From Candidatus Dormiibacterota bacterium (lineage in GTDB: Bacteria > Chloroflexota > Dormibacteria > Dormibacterales > Dormibacteraceae): DNA of 57,537 nt. This document shows positions 8,741 to 17,415 of the stretch, piece by piece (position 1 is the first letter of the stretch; each line of letters starts with the position of its first letter). The notes under the pieces are model-generated. The model was not told the origin of the DNA. It saw nothing but the letters and a program-made list of their open reading frames with translations, and made no database searches. The position numbers were made by a program, and so were the translations under genes. The stretch is from the NCBI GenBank assembly GCA_024280995.1, contig JAMXLM010000044.1:1-57537 (forward strand), given 5' to 3'.

Positions 8741-9214
8741 TCAGGCGGCGCGATGATCCCCCACGGAGTCGATCCAGTCCGCGTAGCTCCGCATCGTCTG
8801 GCGCATCGCTTCGGTGTCGCCGTCCTTGCCCTCGACGGTGCTGTGGAGCGACTGCATGCCCTCGTGCATGACCCGCGCCATATGGTCGAAAGCCTCGTTG
8901 ACGAGCTGCTCGGCCCGCGTCACCGCCGTCTTCGGATCCTCGATGAACTGGGAGCGGATCTCCACGAACCGCTGGTGGTATCCGGTCATGTCGGGCCACA
9001 GCTCGGTGTGAGCCGGCTGCGCCGCCGAACCGCGGGGCCCGTTCCCGTGATCGTGAGATGTGTCGACGCGAGTGTCGGGGTCACGGTGCATCTCTTCGCG
9101 AGGCATGTCTTCGTGAGGCATGTCTTCGCGAGGCATGTCGGCGTCCCGCCTCTCCCGCATGTCCTGCGTTTCCGGCGTTTGCTGTGCCTGCTCTGTGCGC
9201 TGCGGATCTCTCAT
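8741..9214 (-). CDS. Small acidic/polar protein with SxFIEDP domain (paralogue of the upstream gene)
   Basis: 157 residues. The N-terminal 70 are disordered, with Met/Glu/His/Asp repeats (DMPREDMPHEDMPRE). The C-terminal domain contains SQFIEDPKTAVTRAEQLVNEAF and MRQTMRSYADWI, closely matching the domain of the preceding gene (SRFIEDPRSAVQEADKTVV, MRQAMVHYKKL). The ATGA overlap with that gene means they are one operon. This soluble alpha-helical domain occurs in stress-associated hypothetical proteins of high-GC bacteria; its function is unknown. Confidence 0.7.
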   Translation of the reverse strand: MRDPQRTEQAQQTPETQDMRERRDADMPREDMPHEDMPREEMHRDPDTRVDTSHDHGNGPRGSAAQPAHTELWPDMTGYHQRFVEIRSQFIEDPKTAVTRAEQLVNEAFDHMARVMHEGMQSLHSTVEGKDGDTEAMRQTMRSYADWIDSVGDHRAA

Positions 9215-9642
9215 GACGCGACCTCCCTTCGCCGGTCGTCCTCAGCGCGAGCCGGTTGCTTACCGACCGCGTCTTCGACCAGCTTCTTGTAGTGCACCAT
9301 CGCCTGGCGCATGCCTTCTGTTCCCTGCCGCCCGTTGTCGCTTGCCGCGGCCTCCCGCGCCTCGCGCAGCTCGCCCGGCATTCGGCCGTGATCGTCCAGC
9401 CTTGCGCCCCGTTCGCTCAGCATCATTACGACCGTCTTGTCGGCCTCCTGGACGGCGCTTCGGGGATCCTCGATGAATCGACTCTCGACCCCCTTCCATG
9501 CACGTGCGTATCGCGCGCGCGACTCCTCGGGCAGTGGTCTCGGGCCCATCCCGAGCCGGTCGCGAAACGCGAACACGAGCCCGATGATGATCAGGACGGC
9601 GACGATCGCGACCACGATCACGATCAGAGCGAGATTGCTCAT
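9211..9642 (-). CDS. Membrane-anchored SxFIEDP-domain protein
   Basis: 143 residues from the ATG at 9642, chosen because the hydrophobic anchor (LALIVIVVAIVAVLIIIGLVF) starts right there and a GGAGGT-like sequence precedes it. The anchor is followed by a cytoplasmic domain with SRFIEDPRSAVQEADKTVV and a C-terminal MRQAMVHYKKLVEDAVG. It overlaps the downstream paralogue by 4 bp. The pair probably forms a membrane-bound and a soluble version of one module. Confidence 0.72.
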   Translation of the reverse strand: MSNLALIVIVVAIVAVLIIIGLVFAFRDRLGMGPRPLPEESRARYARAWKGVESRFIEDPRSAVQEADKTVVMMLSERGARLDDHGRMPGELREAREAAASDNGRQGTEGMRQAMVHYKKLVEDAVGKQPARAEDDRRREVAS

Positions 9643-9710
9643 AGCAGTACCTCCAATGAGGTAACTCCACGATCGGGGACCGTACCCGCCTTCACAGGCG
9701 TTGTAATGAC

Positions 9711-10157
9711 ATGTCAAGCGAGCAACCGCAGCAACCGCAGCGACCGCAGATCCCGCCGGACATGAAGGCCTACAACGTGCAGCTCATCGCCGAGCTGCGC
9801 GCCAACGGCGGAAAGGTCGTCAGCGGGCCGCTGGCCGGCAGCGAGCCGATGATCCTGATCACGACCGGGGCGAAGTCGTTTGCCGAGCGAGAGGTCGTCG
9901 TCGGCTATCGCAAGTACGGCAACAGCTACGCGATCATCGCTTCGAACAACGGGTCGGACAAGGCGCCCCACTGGTTCGCGAACCTCAAGGCCAACCCGGT
10001 CGCGACGGTCGAGGTTGGAGCCGACAGGGTCAAGGTCAAGGCGCGCGTCACGGAAGGCGCGGAGCGGACCGAGGTGGGGAAGCTGATCGACTACTACGAG
10101 CGCCAGCAGGCGCTTACTTCGCGCGAGATCCCGATCGTCGTGCTGGACCCGATCTGA
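9711..10157 (+). CDS. Ddn-family (F420/FMN split beta-barrel) nitroreductase-like protein
   Basis: 148 residues, ATG start. Motifs: MILITTGAKSFAEREVVVGY and PHWFANLKANPVATVEVG, the cofactor-binding segments of the deazaflavin-dependent nitroreductase family, with the C-terminal EIPIVVLDP shared with the member at 3865 (EIPVIRLTP). Its start is divergent from the SxFIEDP operon and its 3' end overlaps the HEAT-repeat gene by 44 bp. Confidence 0.85.
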   Translation: MSSEQPQQPQRPQIPPDMKAYNVQLIAELRANGGKVVSGPLAGSEPMILITTGAKSFAEREVVVGYRKYGNSYAIIASNNGSDKAPHWFANLKANPVATVEVGADRVKVKARVTEGAERTEVGKLIDYYERQQALTSREIPIVVLDPI

Positions 10158-10851
10158 CCGTCAACCTCTCGCGCAAGCCCGCCATCCGGCTCTTCGCGAG
10201 GTTGGTCTTCATCACCCACATGACGTCCCTGTCGGTCGATCCCAGCCACTTGTCCAGGTAGGGAACGGCGTTCGCCGGCGCGGCCGCGGCGGCAACGCTC
10301 CAGCCGTAGCCGAGGGCCTGGCGCAGGACGCGAAAGCCTTCTTCGCCACGGTCGGTCGAGGCGGCGAGCTGCCGCGTGATCTGGTCGAGGATCGCGAGCA
10401 CCTCGACCGTGTCGGCGTTGGTGTGAAGGAGGGCGGGCTCGCAGAGACCCGCGACCACCGCACGCTGGACGTAAGCGTCGCCCTCGGCCCACTCCTTCAT
10501 CGCGGCGAGGAGGCGGGCCATGTCCTCACGTCCGATCCTCTGCAGCGCCATCGCGACGCCCTCGCGCACCCGCCACCGCGGATCCGACGCGAGCTCGCGC
10601 AGCCAGCTCATCACCGTGTCCGGCTCCAGGAGCGCCATCCGGCCGAGCCCGGCCGTGCCGCACAGGGCCAGGAACTCGTCCTCGGACGCCGAGTAACGCC
10701 ACAGCCGGTCGGGGTCGGCCTCCTCCGCGACCGCGGCGACCAGCTCGAGGTTGGCGCGCGGCCCGGGCAGGCCTGAATGCTTTTTGAGGTATGGCTCCCA
10801 CTCGTCGAGGTCTCGAAGCTGCTCGCGATAGGCCTCTTTTCTTGGCGCCAT
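10114..10851 (-). CDS. HEAT-repeat protein
   Basis: 245 residues, all alpha-helical, with HEAT-like repeats such as WLRELASDPRWRVREGVAMAL and YLDKWLGSTDRDVMWVMKTNL. This is a protein-interaction scaffold of unknown partner. The basic tail (RSGPARRSGSRAK) may touch nucleic acid. Its start is divergent from the MgtE-N/CBS gene with 43 bp between. Confidence 0.75.
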   Translation of the reverse strand: MAPRKEAYREQLRDLDEWEPYLKKHSGLPGPRANLELVAAVAEEADPDRLWRYSASEDEFLALCGTAGLGRMALLEPDTVMSWLRELASDPRWRVREGVAMALQRIGREDMARLLAAMKEWAEGDAYVQRAVVAGLCEPALLHTNADTVEVLAILDQITRQLAASTDRGEEGFRVLRQALGYGWSVAAAAAPANAVPYLDKWLGSTDRDVMWVMKTNLAKSRMAGLRERLTVRSGPARRSGSRAK

Positions 10852-10894
10852 GGTTTTGAGCGATCCTACCCGGGGGGAGGTGAATAATTCAGTC

Positions 10895-12172
10895 GTGACA
10901 GACGCCCACCACGGTCGAAACCGGCGCCGGCTGATGCTTACCCAGGTCCTGCGCAGCCCGGTGATGAATCCCGCCGGAACGGAGGTCGGCCGGGTCGAGG
11001 ACTTCGTCGTGAAGCTGTCCGACGGAAGCTACCCGCCTGTGACCGGACTCAAGGTGCGGGTCGGCGCGCAGGACGTGTTCGTCGGCAAGGACATGATCGC
11101 GGCGCTCGAGCCCGGAGCCGTGCGGCTCAACACGCACACCATCCGCACGGATGCGTTCCAGCGGCGGCCGGGCGAAGTTCTGCTCGCCACCGACGTGCTC
11201 GGGCGGCACGTGGTGGATGTGGTCAAGGGCCGGATTGCGCAGGCGCACGACCTGGTCCTGCAGCCGACCGAGGACGGTTGGGTCCTGGCGGGCATCGACC
11301 GCAGCCCTCGCGCGGTGCTCCGGCGCATTGTGCCCCGGCGCGGCCGCCCGGACCTGAGACGCCATGCGATCCTCGACTGGAAGGACATCCAGCCCTTCGT
11401 CGGCCAGGTGCCCACTGCCAAGCTCCTGATGCCGCTACAGCGCCTCCGGCGGCTGCATCCGGCGCAGATCGCGGACATCATCGAGGGCGCCTCCCACGCT
11501 GAGGGCCAGGAGATCATCGAAGCCGTCGAAAGCGATCCGGCGCTGACCGCGGACATATTCGAAGAGCTCGATCCCGAGCACCAGGTCGAGTTCATCCGCT
11601 CCAAGTCGAACGAGGAAGCGGCCCACATCCTCGAGAGGATGGCCCCCGACGACGCGGCGGACCTGTTGAACGACCTCGACCAGGAGCGACGGAAACCGAT
11701 CTTCGACCTCATGTCGGCCAACCAGCAGCACAAGCTTCGCAAGCTCCTCCAGTACCACCCGAGCAGCGCCGGCGGAATGATGAGCCCGGACTACGTGTTC
11801 GTGATGCGCGGCGCCACGGTTGACATGGCGCTCGAGGCGGTCCGGATCGACGACAAGTCACCGCATGCACTGTTGGGAACGGTCTTCGTGACCGAGAGCG
11901 ACGGCAAGTACCTCGGCAGCGTGGCGGTTTCGGATCTGCTCCGCACCGACCGGGCCTCGAAGGTGGAAGACATGGAGCTGACCACGTGCCGCGCCCACGG
12001 CAACGCCGACCTATCGGACGTGACGCTGATGATGGCCGACTACAACCTGAGCGCGCTCGGCGTGACCGACGCGGCCGACAACCTGATCGGCGCCATCTCC
12101 TCCGACGACGTCATCGAAGCGCTCGTGCCCAACGACTGGCGCGCGCGCATCGAGGCGAGCACGGGCGTATGA
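10895..12172 (+). CDS. PRC-barrel / MgtE-N / CBS regulatory protein without channel domain
   Basis: 425 residues. GTG 10895 is preferred over the in-frame ATG at 10850 because GGGGGAGGTGA lies about 10 nt upstream of it. Domains: PRC-barrel-like (about 10-130), MgtE N-domain superhelix (about 175-290, AHILERMAPDDAADLLNDL), and a CBS pair (about 295-420, SAGGMMSPDYVFV through IGAISSDDVIEAL). In MgtE these domains sense cytosolic Mg2+ and gate the channel, but no transmembrane domain is present here. The next gene is an Nramp-like transporter, so this protein probably regulates it. Confidence 0.88.
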   Translation: MTDAHHGRNRRRLMLTQVLRSPVMNPAGTEVGRVEDFVVKLSDGSYPPVTGLKVRVGAQDVFVGKDMIAALEPGAVRLNTHTIRTDAFQRRPGEVLLATDVLGRHVVDVVKGRIAQAHDLVLQPTEDGWVLAGIDRSPRAVLRRIVPRRGRPDLRRHAILDWKDIQPFVGQVPTAKLLMPLQRLRRLHPAQIADIIEGASHAEGQEIIEAVESDPALTADIFEELDPEHQVEFIRSKSNEEAAHILERMAPDDAADLLNDLDQERRKPIFDLMSANQQHKLRKLLQYHPSSAGGMMSPDYVFVMRGATVDMALEAVRIDDKSPHALLGTVFVTESDGKYLGSVAVSDLLRTDRASKVEDMELTTCRAHGNADLSDVTLMMADYNLSALGVTDAADNLIGAISSDDVIEALVPNDWRARIEASTGV

Positions 12173-12173
12173 G

Positions 12174-12393
12174 TAGTCTCCCGCCGCCGCAGATCCTCGC
12201 CTCTTCGCAGCCTATGGCGACCGGGCGCCTGCGCGCTGAAGCCTGCGTCAAGGGGCCCGTCGCGTCCTCGCTGCCCCCGCGACCACGGCGCGGGGACCCC
12301 AGAAGGTATTGCGTTCCTCCTCGCGCCACCCTTTCCTTGGCTCCGGCCGCCGATGCCGCGAATTAGGCTTCGGATCTCGACGTCGGGAGACTA
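12174..12393 (+). ncRNA. Candidate structured leader/riboswitch upstream of the Nramp-like gene
   Basis: TAGTCTCCCG (12174-12183) and CGGGAGACTA (12384-12393) are perfect 10-nt complements that close a 200-nt interior. The interior contains a hairpin CCCCGCG/CGCGGGG and other GC-rich pairs. The 3' strand includes GGGAG, the only Shine-Dalgarno-like sequence before the GTG at 12401, so the closing helix would hide the ribosome binding site. I did not recognise M-box or yybP-ykoY consensus sequences. The regulatory role is inferred. Confidence 0.5.
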
Positions 12394-12400
12394 GGCCTCC

Positions 12401-14044
12401 GTGACTGAGCGCGAGCCAAACCGAAAGGACTCGCGCTTGAAGCCAACGTCGGCGGTGCTCGACGAGATGCACCTCGGCGACATCCAGGGCGCGTTCGGCA
12501 CCATCCGGGTCAGCGACGTGTCGCCGCGGCGGACATGGCGCCGCCGCATCCTCACCCTGCTCGCGGTCCTCGGCCCGGGGATCATCGTCATGGTCGGCGA
12601 CAACGACGCGGGCGGCGTCACGACCTATTCCCAGGCGGGCCAAGACTTCGGCTACTCGCTGCTGTGGACGCTGTTGCTCCTGATCCCCGTCCTGATCGTC
12701 AACCAGGAGATGGTCGTTCGCCTGGGGGCCGTCACCGGAGTCGGCCACGCCCGTCTGATCATGGAGCGATTCGGGCGCTTCTGGGCGTTCTTCTCGGTCG
12801 GCGACCTGTTCGTCCTCAACTTCCTCACCATCGCGACGGAATTCGTCGGCATCAAGCAGTCGTCCGAATACTTCGGCGTCTCGCAGTGGCTGATCGTGCC
12901 GCTCGCTGCCGCCATGCTGATCGGGATCACGGCGACCGGCAACTTCCGGCGTTGGGAGCGGGCGATGTTCGTCTTCCTCGCCATCAGCCTCCTCGTCATC
13001 CCGCTCGCCGTGATCGCGCACCCTGACCCGGCCGCCGTCGGCAGGGGCTTCTTGCTGCCGAGCATCCACGGCGGTCTCACTTCGACGGCTGCGCTGTTGA
13101 TCATCGCCATCGTCGGCACGACGGTCGCGCCTTGGCAGCTCTTCTTCCAGCAGTCGAACGTGATCGACAAGCGGATCACGCCGCGCTGGTTCGCGTATGA
13201 GAAAGCCGACACCGTCATCGGATCGATCGTGGTCGTCGTCGGCGCGTCGGCGATCATCATGACCACGGCGTCGGTCTTCAGCGGGACGAAGGAATTCGGA
13301 AATTTCTCCGACGCGCTGTCGGTCGCCATCGGGTTCCATCAGCACAACAGCTACCTGCTGGGAGCGATCTACGCGGTGCTCCTGTTCGACGCGTCGATCG
13401 TCGGCGCATCGGCCGTTACCCTCGCCACCTCATACGCGTTCGGCGACGTCTTCGGCCTCCGCCATTCGCTTCACCGCGGATTCCGCGAGGCGAAGCTGTT
13501 CTACGGCACGTACGCGGGGATGGTCGTCATCGCCGCCGCCCTGGTGCTCGTCTCCAACGACTACATCGCCAGCCTGATAACGGTCGCCGTGCAGGCGCTG
13601 GCCGGCGTGCTGCTGCCGAGCGCCTCGGTGTTCCTCGTGCTGCTGTGCAACGACCCGGAGGTACTCGGTCCCTGGGTCAACAAGCCGTGGTTGAACATCG
13701 TTGCCACGGCGATCGTGAGCGTGCTGCTGGAGCTGTCGTTGATCCTGATCATCTCGACGATATTCACCAGCATCGATGTGACCAGGCTGGTGCTGGTCTT
13801 GAGCGTGGTGCTGGTCGTCGCGATCGGTGTCGCGTCGGTCCTGATCTTGCGGGGCCAGGCGCGGCCGCTCGTGATGTCCGCGGAGGACAAGGCGAACTGG
13901 CGAATGCCCGCCCTGGCTCTTCTCCAGCCCGCGACGTGGTCTCTCGGGCGGCGCGCAGCCGTGCTGTCGATGCAGCTTTACCTGGGCGTCGCCGTCTTGC
14001 TCCTCATCGTCAAAGCGGCTCAGATCGCCTTCGGACATCGGTGA
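12401..14044 (+). CDS. Nramp-family divalent cation transporter (Mg2+/Mn2+-type candidate)
   Basis: 547 residues, about 11 transmembrane helices, GTG start. The Nramp fold is recognisable, but the metal-site motifs are altered: the helix-1 DPGN segment reads GDNDAGG (residues 66-72) and the helix-6 region reads TVAPWQ (241-246), with Ala where classical Nramps have the metal-binding Met. Loss of that Met is known to relax selectivity in Nramp-related magnesium transporters, which fits the preceding MgtE-N/CBS sensor gene. A long N-terminal cytoplasmic stretch (about 50 residues) could be the docking site. Substrate is inferred. Confidence 0.85.
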   Translation: MTEREPNRKDSRLKPTSAVLDEMHLGDIQGAFGTIRVSDVSPRRTWRRRILTLLAVLGPGIIVMVGDNDAGGVTTYSQAGQDFGYSLLWTLLLLIPVLIVNQEMVVRLGAVTGVGHARLIMERFGRFWAFFSVGDLFVLNFLTIATEFVGIKQSSEYFGVSQWLIVPLAAAMLIGITATGNFRRWERAMFVFLAISLLVIPLAVIAHPDPAAVGRGFLLPSIHGGLTSTAALLIIAIVGTTVAPWQLFFQQSNVIDKRITPRWFAYEKADTVIGSIVVVVGASAIIMTTASVFSGTKEFGNFSDALSVAIGFHQHNSYLLGAIYAVLLFDASIVGASAVTLATSYAFGDVFGLRHSLHRGFREAKLFYGTYAGMVVIAAALVLVSNDYIASLITVAVQALAGVLLPSASVFLVLLCNDPEVLGPWVNKPWLNIVATAIVSVLLELSLILIISTIFTSIDVTRLVLVLSVVLVVAIGVASVLILRGQARPLVMSAEDKANWRMPALALLQPATWSLGRRAAVLSMQLYLGVAVLLLIVKAAQIAFGHR

Positions 14045-14068
14045 TTCCTTAACAGGGCGCTTACATCC

Positions 14069-15124
14069 GTGCACCGCGCCCGCGTAGAATGCTGGCCCGT
14101 GCTCCTCGGCTTCAGACCGGGGCGCCGCTCGAGAGCATCACGCCGGCGGCTTAGCCCACTCCGCACCAGCTTCCTCGTCGTGCTCGCCATCGTGCTGTCT
14201 GCGGTGGCGGGTGGGATTGCCTATTTCATGCCCGCCGCGCAGCTTGCGCTCGATTCCACGGGCCAGGTGATTCGCGTGCCGACGCCGTCGCCGACCCAAC
14301 TCCTCATCTCGCCGAGCCCAACCGGCGCTCCGTCCGCCGCTCCGGTCGCAGGCGCGTTCACGGTGCTGCTCCTCGGCTCGGACGACGACTCCAAGTTCGT
14401 GAGCGACCACGTGCTGACGCAGTCGATGATCCTGGTCCGGGTCGTGCCGTCGACCAGGCAGGTCACGATGCTGTCGATCCCGCGCGACCTCTGGGTGCCG
14501 CTGTCAACCGGTGGCTCGGGCAAGATCGACGGCGCCTACTCCTACGGCGGCGCGGGCGCGGCCATCGCGACCGTCTCGCGTGACTTCGGCGTGCACATCG
14601 ACGACTACATCTGGATCGGGCTATTGGGATTGGTCAAGCTCATCGACGCCATCGGCGGCATCGACGTCGTCACCAGCCATCCCGTCATGGACGACTACTA
14701 CCCCGCCGACATATACGGCGGATGGCCCTACGACTACGAGCGCGTGGCCGTGCTCGCGGGTCCTCAACACCTGGACGGCGTGCACGCGATGCAGTACGTG
14801 CGCTCGCGCCACGGCGACCTGCAGAGCGACTTCGGCCGTTCGCAGCGGCAGCAGGAGGTGCTGACGGCCATCCGCGTCAAGGCCAAGGAGCTGTCACCCG
14901 AGGACCTGCCGGCGCTGTCGAAGGCGCTCGGCGGCGAGCTCAAGACCAACATCGGCATCTCGCAGGTCGCCCAGATGCTGCCTCTGGCGGCGAGCCTCGA
15001 CGACCCGAACGCGATCCACCAGGTGTTCCTGCTTCCGCCCTACACGCATGGCGGCGCGCCGGACGGAAGCCTGGTCGCCGAGTGGAGCCTGATCCTGCCA
15101 CTGGTGCACCAGTACTTCCCATGA
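14069..15124 (+). CDS. LytR-CpsA-Psr (LCP) family protein
   Basis: 351 residues. One N-terminal transmembrane helix (about 33-58) is followed by a Pro/Ser/Thr-rich linker and an LCP catalytic domain: VLLLGSDDD, QSMILVRVVPSTRQVTMLSIPRDLWV, IDAIGGIDVV, and MQYVRSRHGDLQSDFGRSQRQQEVL. LCP enzymes attach anionic glycopolymers to peptidoglycan at the outer face of the membrane. The GTG at 14069 is the longest start. The stop overlaps the next gene (ATGA). Confidence 0.9.
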   Translation: MHRARVECWPVLLGFRPGRRSRASRRRLSPLRTSFLVVLAIVLSAVAGGIAYFMPAAQLALDSTGQVIRVPTPSPTQLLISPSPTGAPSAAPVAGAFTVLLLGSDDDSKFVSDHVLTQSMILVRVVPSTRQVTMLSIPRDLWVPLSTGGSGKIDGAYSYGGAGAAIATVSRDFGVHIDDYIWIGLLGLVKLIDAIGGIDVVTSHPVMDDYYPADIYGGWPYDYERVAVLAGPQHLDGVHAMQYVRSRHGDLQSDFGRSQRQQEVLTAIRVKAKELSPEDLPALSKALGGELKTNIGISQVAQMLPLAASLDDPNAIHQVFLLPPYTHGGAPDGSLVAEWSLILPLVHQYFP

Positions 15125-16260
15125 TCTCGATTCCCGTGATCCAGGCTTCGCGTGTCGTGCTCGCCGTCGTGCTCGCGGGCCTGATGGTCCTGAGCGGCAG
15201 CGCGACCTACATCGTCCTGAGCTCACGGACTTCGAAGATCGCAAAGGCACCCGAAAAGCCGACCGCGGCGACGCCGGCTCCCCAGGCGCTGACGCTGCCC
15301 GGCACTATGTATCTCTCGCAGGAGGGGGCGATCTACAGCCTCTCCGGCGGCAAGTTCCACGAGCTGACCGTCGAGGCAGGCTGGATGCAGCCGGCCCTGG
15401 CCCCGGACGGCAACATCATCGCGGTCAAGCGCGACGCGTTTTCGTCGGACGTCTACGTCATCAGCCCATCCGGTTCCGCCCTGCGCCAGGTCACCAACAA
15501 CGCGGCGCCGGCGCGGCTCAAATACGACACGGGCCAGAACCACTGGTCCTTCTACCCGAGGGTGAGCGCCGACGGAAGGACGCTGTGGATGTCGTACGAC
15601 GATCCGAAGTTCGGCTACGACGTGGTGCTCTCGATCTGGGCCATGCCGTACGCGGGCTCACTCAACCAGGGCAGGCTGTGGACCAACGCCGCCGACTACA
15701 CGGGAGGCGACGTGCAGCCCGTGCCGGTCGCGGGCGGCGGCATCATCTACACGAAGTACGACTTCGGACCGGACAACCGTCTGGTCGGGCGGCTCTGGTT
15801 CACCAACCGCGCCTACAGCTTCGGCAAGGCGCTCACCAGCCCCGACGAAGACTGCCGCAACCCCGCCGTCTCGCCGGACGGGACGCAGGTGGCGATGGTC
15901 TGCACGTACGAGAAGCAGGTCTCGTACCTGACCATCGCGACGTGGAACGGTTCCACGCTTGGCGCGCGGCGGAACATCGTCACGAGCCAGCTGGTCGCGC
16001 AGCCGACCTGGGCGCCGGACGGGTCCGGCATCGCCTACCTGGCCCCCAACGCCAGCTCGAACGGAGACTTCCAGCTCTGGTGGCTGCCGAAGGCGTTCTA
16101 CGCACCTCCGCCGGTGCCGGTGCCGACGCCGACGCCGGGCGGGCCCCACAACGGTCCGCTGCCGGCATCGACCCCGCCGCCCGCGCCGGTGGTCAAGCCG
16201 ATCGAGGTCACGACCAACAACGGTTTCGACGCGACGTCGCCGCTGGCCTGGGGGTCGTAG
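15121..16260 (+). CDS. Membrane-anchored PD40/TolB-like beta-propeller protein
   Basis: 379 residues. An N-terminal anchor helix (about 8-32) and an Ala/Pro linker precede PD40 repeats: LAPDGNIIAVKRD, VSADGRTLWMSYDD, VSPDGTQVAMVC, and WAPDGSGIAYLAP. The tail is Pro-rich (VPVPTPTPGGPHNG) and ends FDATSPLAWGS. It is co-transcribed with the LCP gene and probably an extracytoplasmic binding or scaffold protein of the envelope. The DNA encoding the last 12 codons is duplicated twice downstream. Confidence 0.8.
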   Translation: MISIPVIQASRVVLAVVLAGLMVLSGSATYIVLSSRTSKIAKAPEKPTAATPAPQALTLPGTMYLSQEGAIYSLSGGKFHELTVEAGWMQPALAPDGNIIAVKRDAFSSDVYVISPSGSALRQVTNNAAPARLKYDTGQNHWSFYPRVSADGRTLWMSYDDPKFGYDVVLSIWAMPYAGSLNQGRLWTNAADYTGGDVQPVPVAGGGIIYTKYDFGPDNRLVGRLWFTNRAYSFGKALTSPDEDCRNPAVSPDGTQVAMVCTYEKQVSYLTIATWNGSTLGARRNIVTSQLVAQPTWAPDGSGIAYLAPNASSNGDFQLWWLPKAFYAPPPVPVPTPTPGGPHNGPLPASTPPPAPVVKPIEVTTNNGFDATSPLAWGS

Positions 16261-16618
16261 AAGATCCCCCTCCGGCGCTTCGCGCCACCTGCCCATGAAT
16301 GGGGAGGATCAGCTCCTCGCTTTCGACGCGACGTCGCCGCTGGCCTGGGGATCATAGAAGCATCCCCTCCGGCGCTTCGCGCCACCTGCGCGCCAAGCGC
16401 GGCAAGGACGGCGCACCGAGCGCGCTTTCGCCTTACTGAATGCCCCATGAATGGGGAGGATCAGCTCCTCGGTTTCGACGCGACGTCGCCGCTGGCCTGG
16501 GGGTCGTAGAAGATCCCCCTCCGGCGCTTCGCGCCACCTGCGCGCCAAGCGCGGCAAGGACGGCGCGCCGAGCGCGCTTTCGACTTACTGAATGCCCCAT
16601 GAATGGGGAGGATCAGTA
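16224..16618. repeat. Palindromic interspersed repeat tract 2, including duplicated gene tail
   Basis: Three copies of a segment starting TTTCGACGCGACGTCGCCGC lie at 16224, 16321 and 16473. The first is the end of the propeller gene, including its stop codon. Each is followed by a hairpin GGCGC-TTC-GCGCC and later a hairpin CCCAT-GA-ATGGG plus GAGGATCAG. Two copies of the long module seen in tract 1 (ending CGCTTTCGACTTACTGAATG) are present. Stem sequences differ from tract 1, but both hairpins are kept. Confidence 0.85.
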
Positions 16619-16624
16619 CAGCCC

Positions 16625-17377
16625 CTAGCAGCCTGGCCCCGTGCTGAGCACCGGCTCGGCGTTCGCGCTGTCCGCCTGGGCCCGGGTGACGTAGTGGTCG
16701 GCGACCATCTGCGCGAGCACCTCTGAACGGCGCTGGCGCGCCGCCCCCGGGTCGACGGTCGGGTCGTAGGCCGACGGCGACTGCGTCACCCCCGCCAGCA
16801 GCGCGTACTGGCCGAGAGTCAGGTTCCGCAGGGGCGCATGGAAGTAGGCGCAGGCCGCGTCGGTCACCCCGTAGCGCCCGAGGCCGGTCGTGATCTCGCT
16901 CAAGTAGTCGGCCAGGATCCGCTTCTTGCCGATCACCTGCTCGACCTTCAGCGCCAGCGCCATGTCCTCGAGCTTGTTGTAGCCGCGGTCCGAGCCGCCG
17001 AGGTACACGTCCTTGACGAGCTGCTCGGTGATGGTCGAGCCGCCCTGGCAAAGGCAGAGGTAGGTGACGTCGTAGATCACCGAGCGCCCGAGCCCGACCG
17101 AGTCGATGCCGTGGTGGTCGTAGAAGTGCTCGTCCTCGATCGACACCACCGCCTCGGCCAGCTGCGGCGGCACCTCGTCGGCGGCGAGCAGCGGCGTCCC
17201 GTGGGAGGCCGTCAGCGACTGGACCCGCGCCTGGATGTCGCCCCCGCTGGGTGTCCAGACCCATAGCGTGGCAGCGCTCGGCGCAACCAGGGCAGCCGCG
17301 ATGGCAAGCGCCAACGCCAGCCGCCGTCCGTACACGCTGGTACTGAACGGTCGCCAGAGTTCAGCCGTTACGGCCAC
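16625..17377 (-). CDS. Monofunctional GT51 peptidoglycan glycosyltransferase
   Basis: 250 residues. An N-terminal anchor helix is followed by a single GT51 domain with the catalytic-Glu motif EDEHFYDHHGID and QGGSTITEQLVKDVYL. No transpeptidase domain follows, so this is a monofunctional glycan-strand polymerase (MtgA-like role) rather than a class A PBP. It acts on lipid II at the outer membrane face. It is convergent with the LCP/propeller operon and separated from it by repeat tract 2. Confidence 0.9.
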   Translation of the reverse strand: MAVTAELWRPFSTSVYGRRLALALAIAAALVAPSAATLWVWTPSGGDIQARVQSLTASHGTPLLAADEVPPQLAEAVVSIEDEHFYDHHGIDSVGLGRSVIYDVTYLCLCQGGSTITEQLVKDVYLGGSDRGYNKLEDMALALKVEQVIGKKRILADYLSEITTGLGRYGVTDAACAYFHAPLRNLTLGQYALLAGVTQSPSAYDPTVDPGAARQRRSEVLAQMVADHYVTRAQADSANAEPVLSTGPGC

Positions 17378-17415
17378 CTCGATTAAATCCAGGCGAATCC
17401 GTGTGAGAATGGCGC

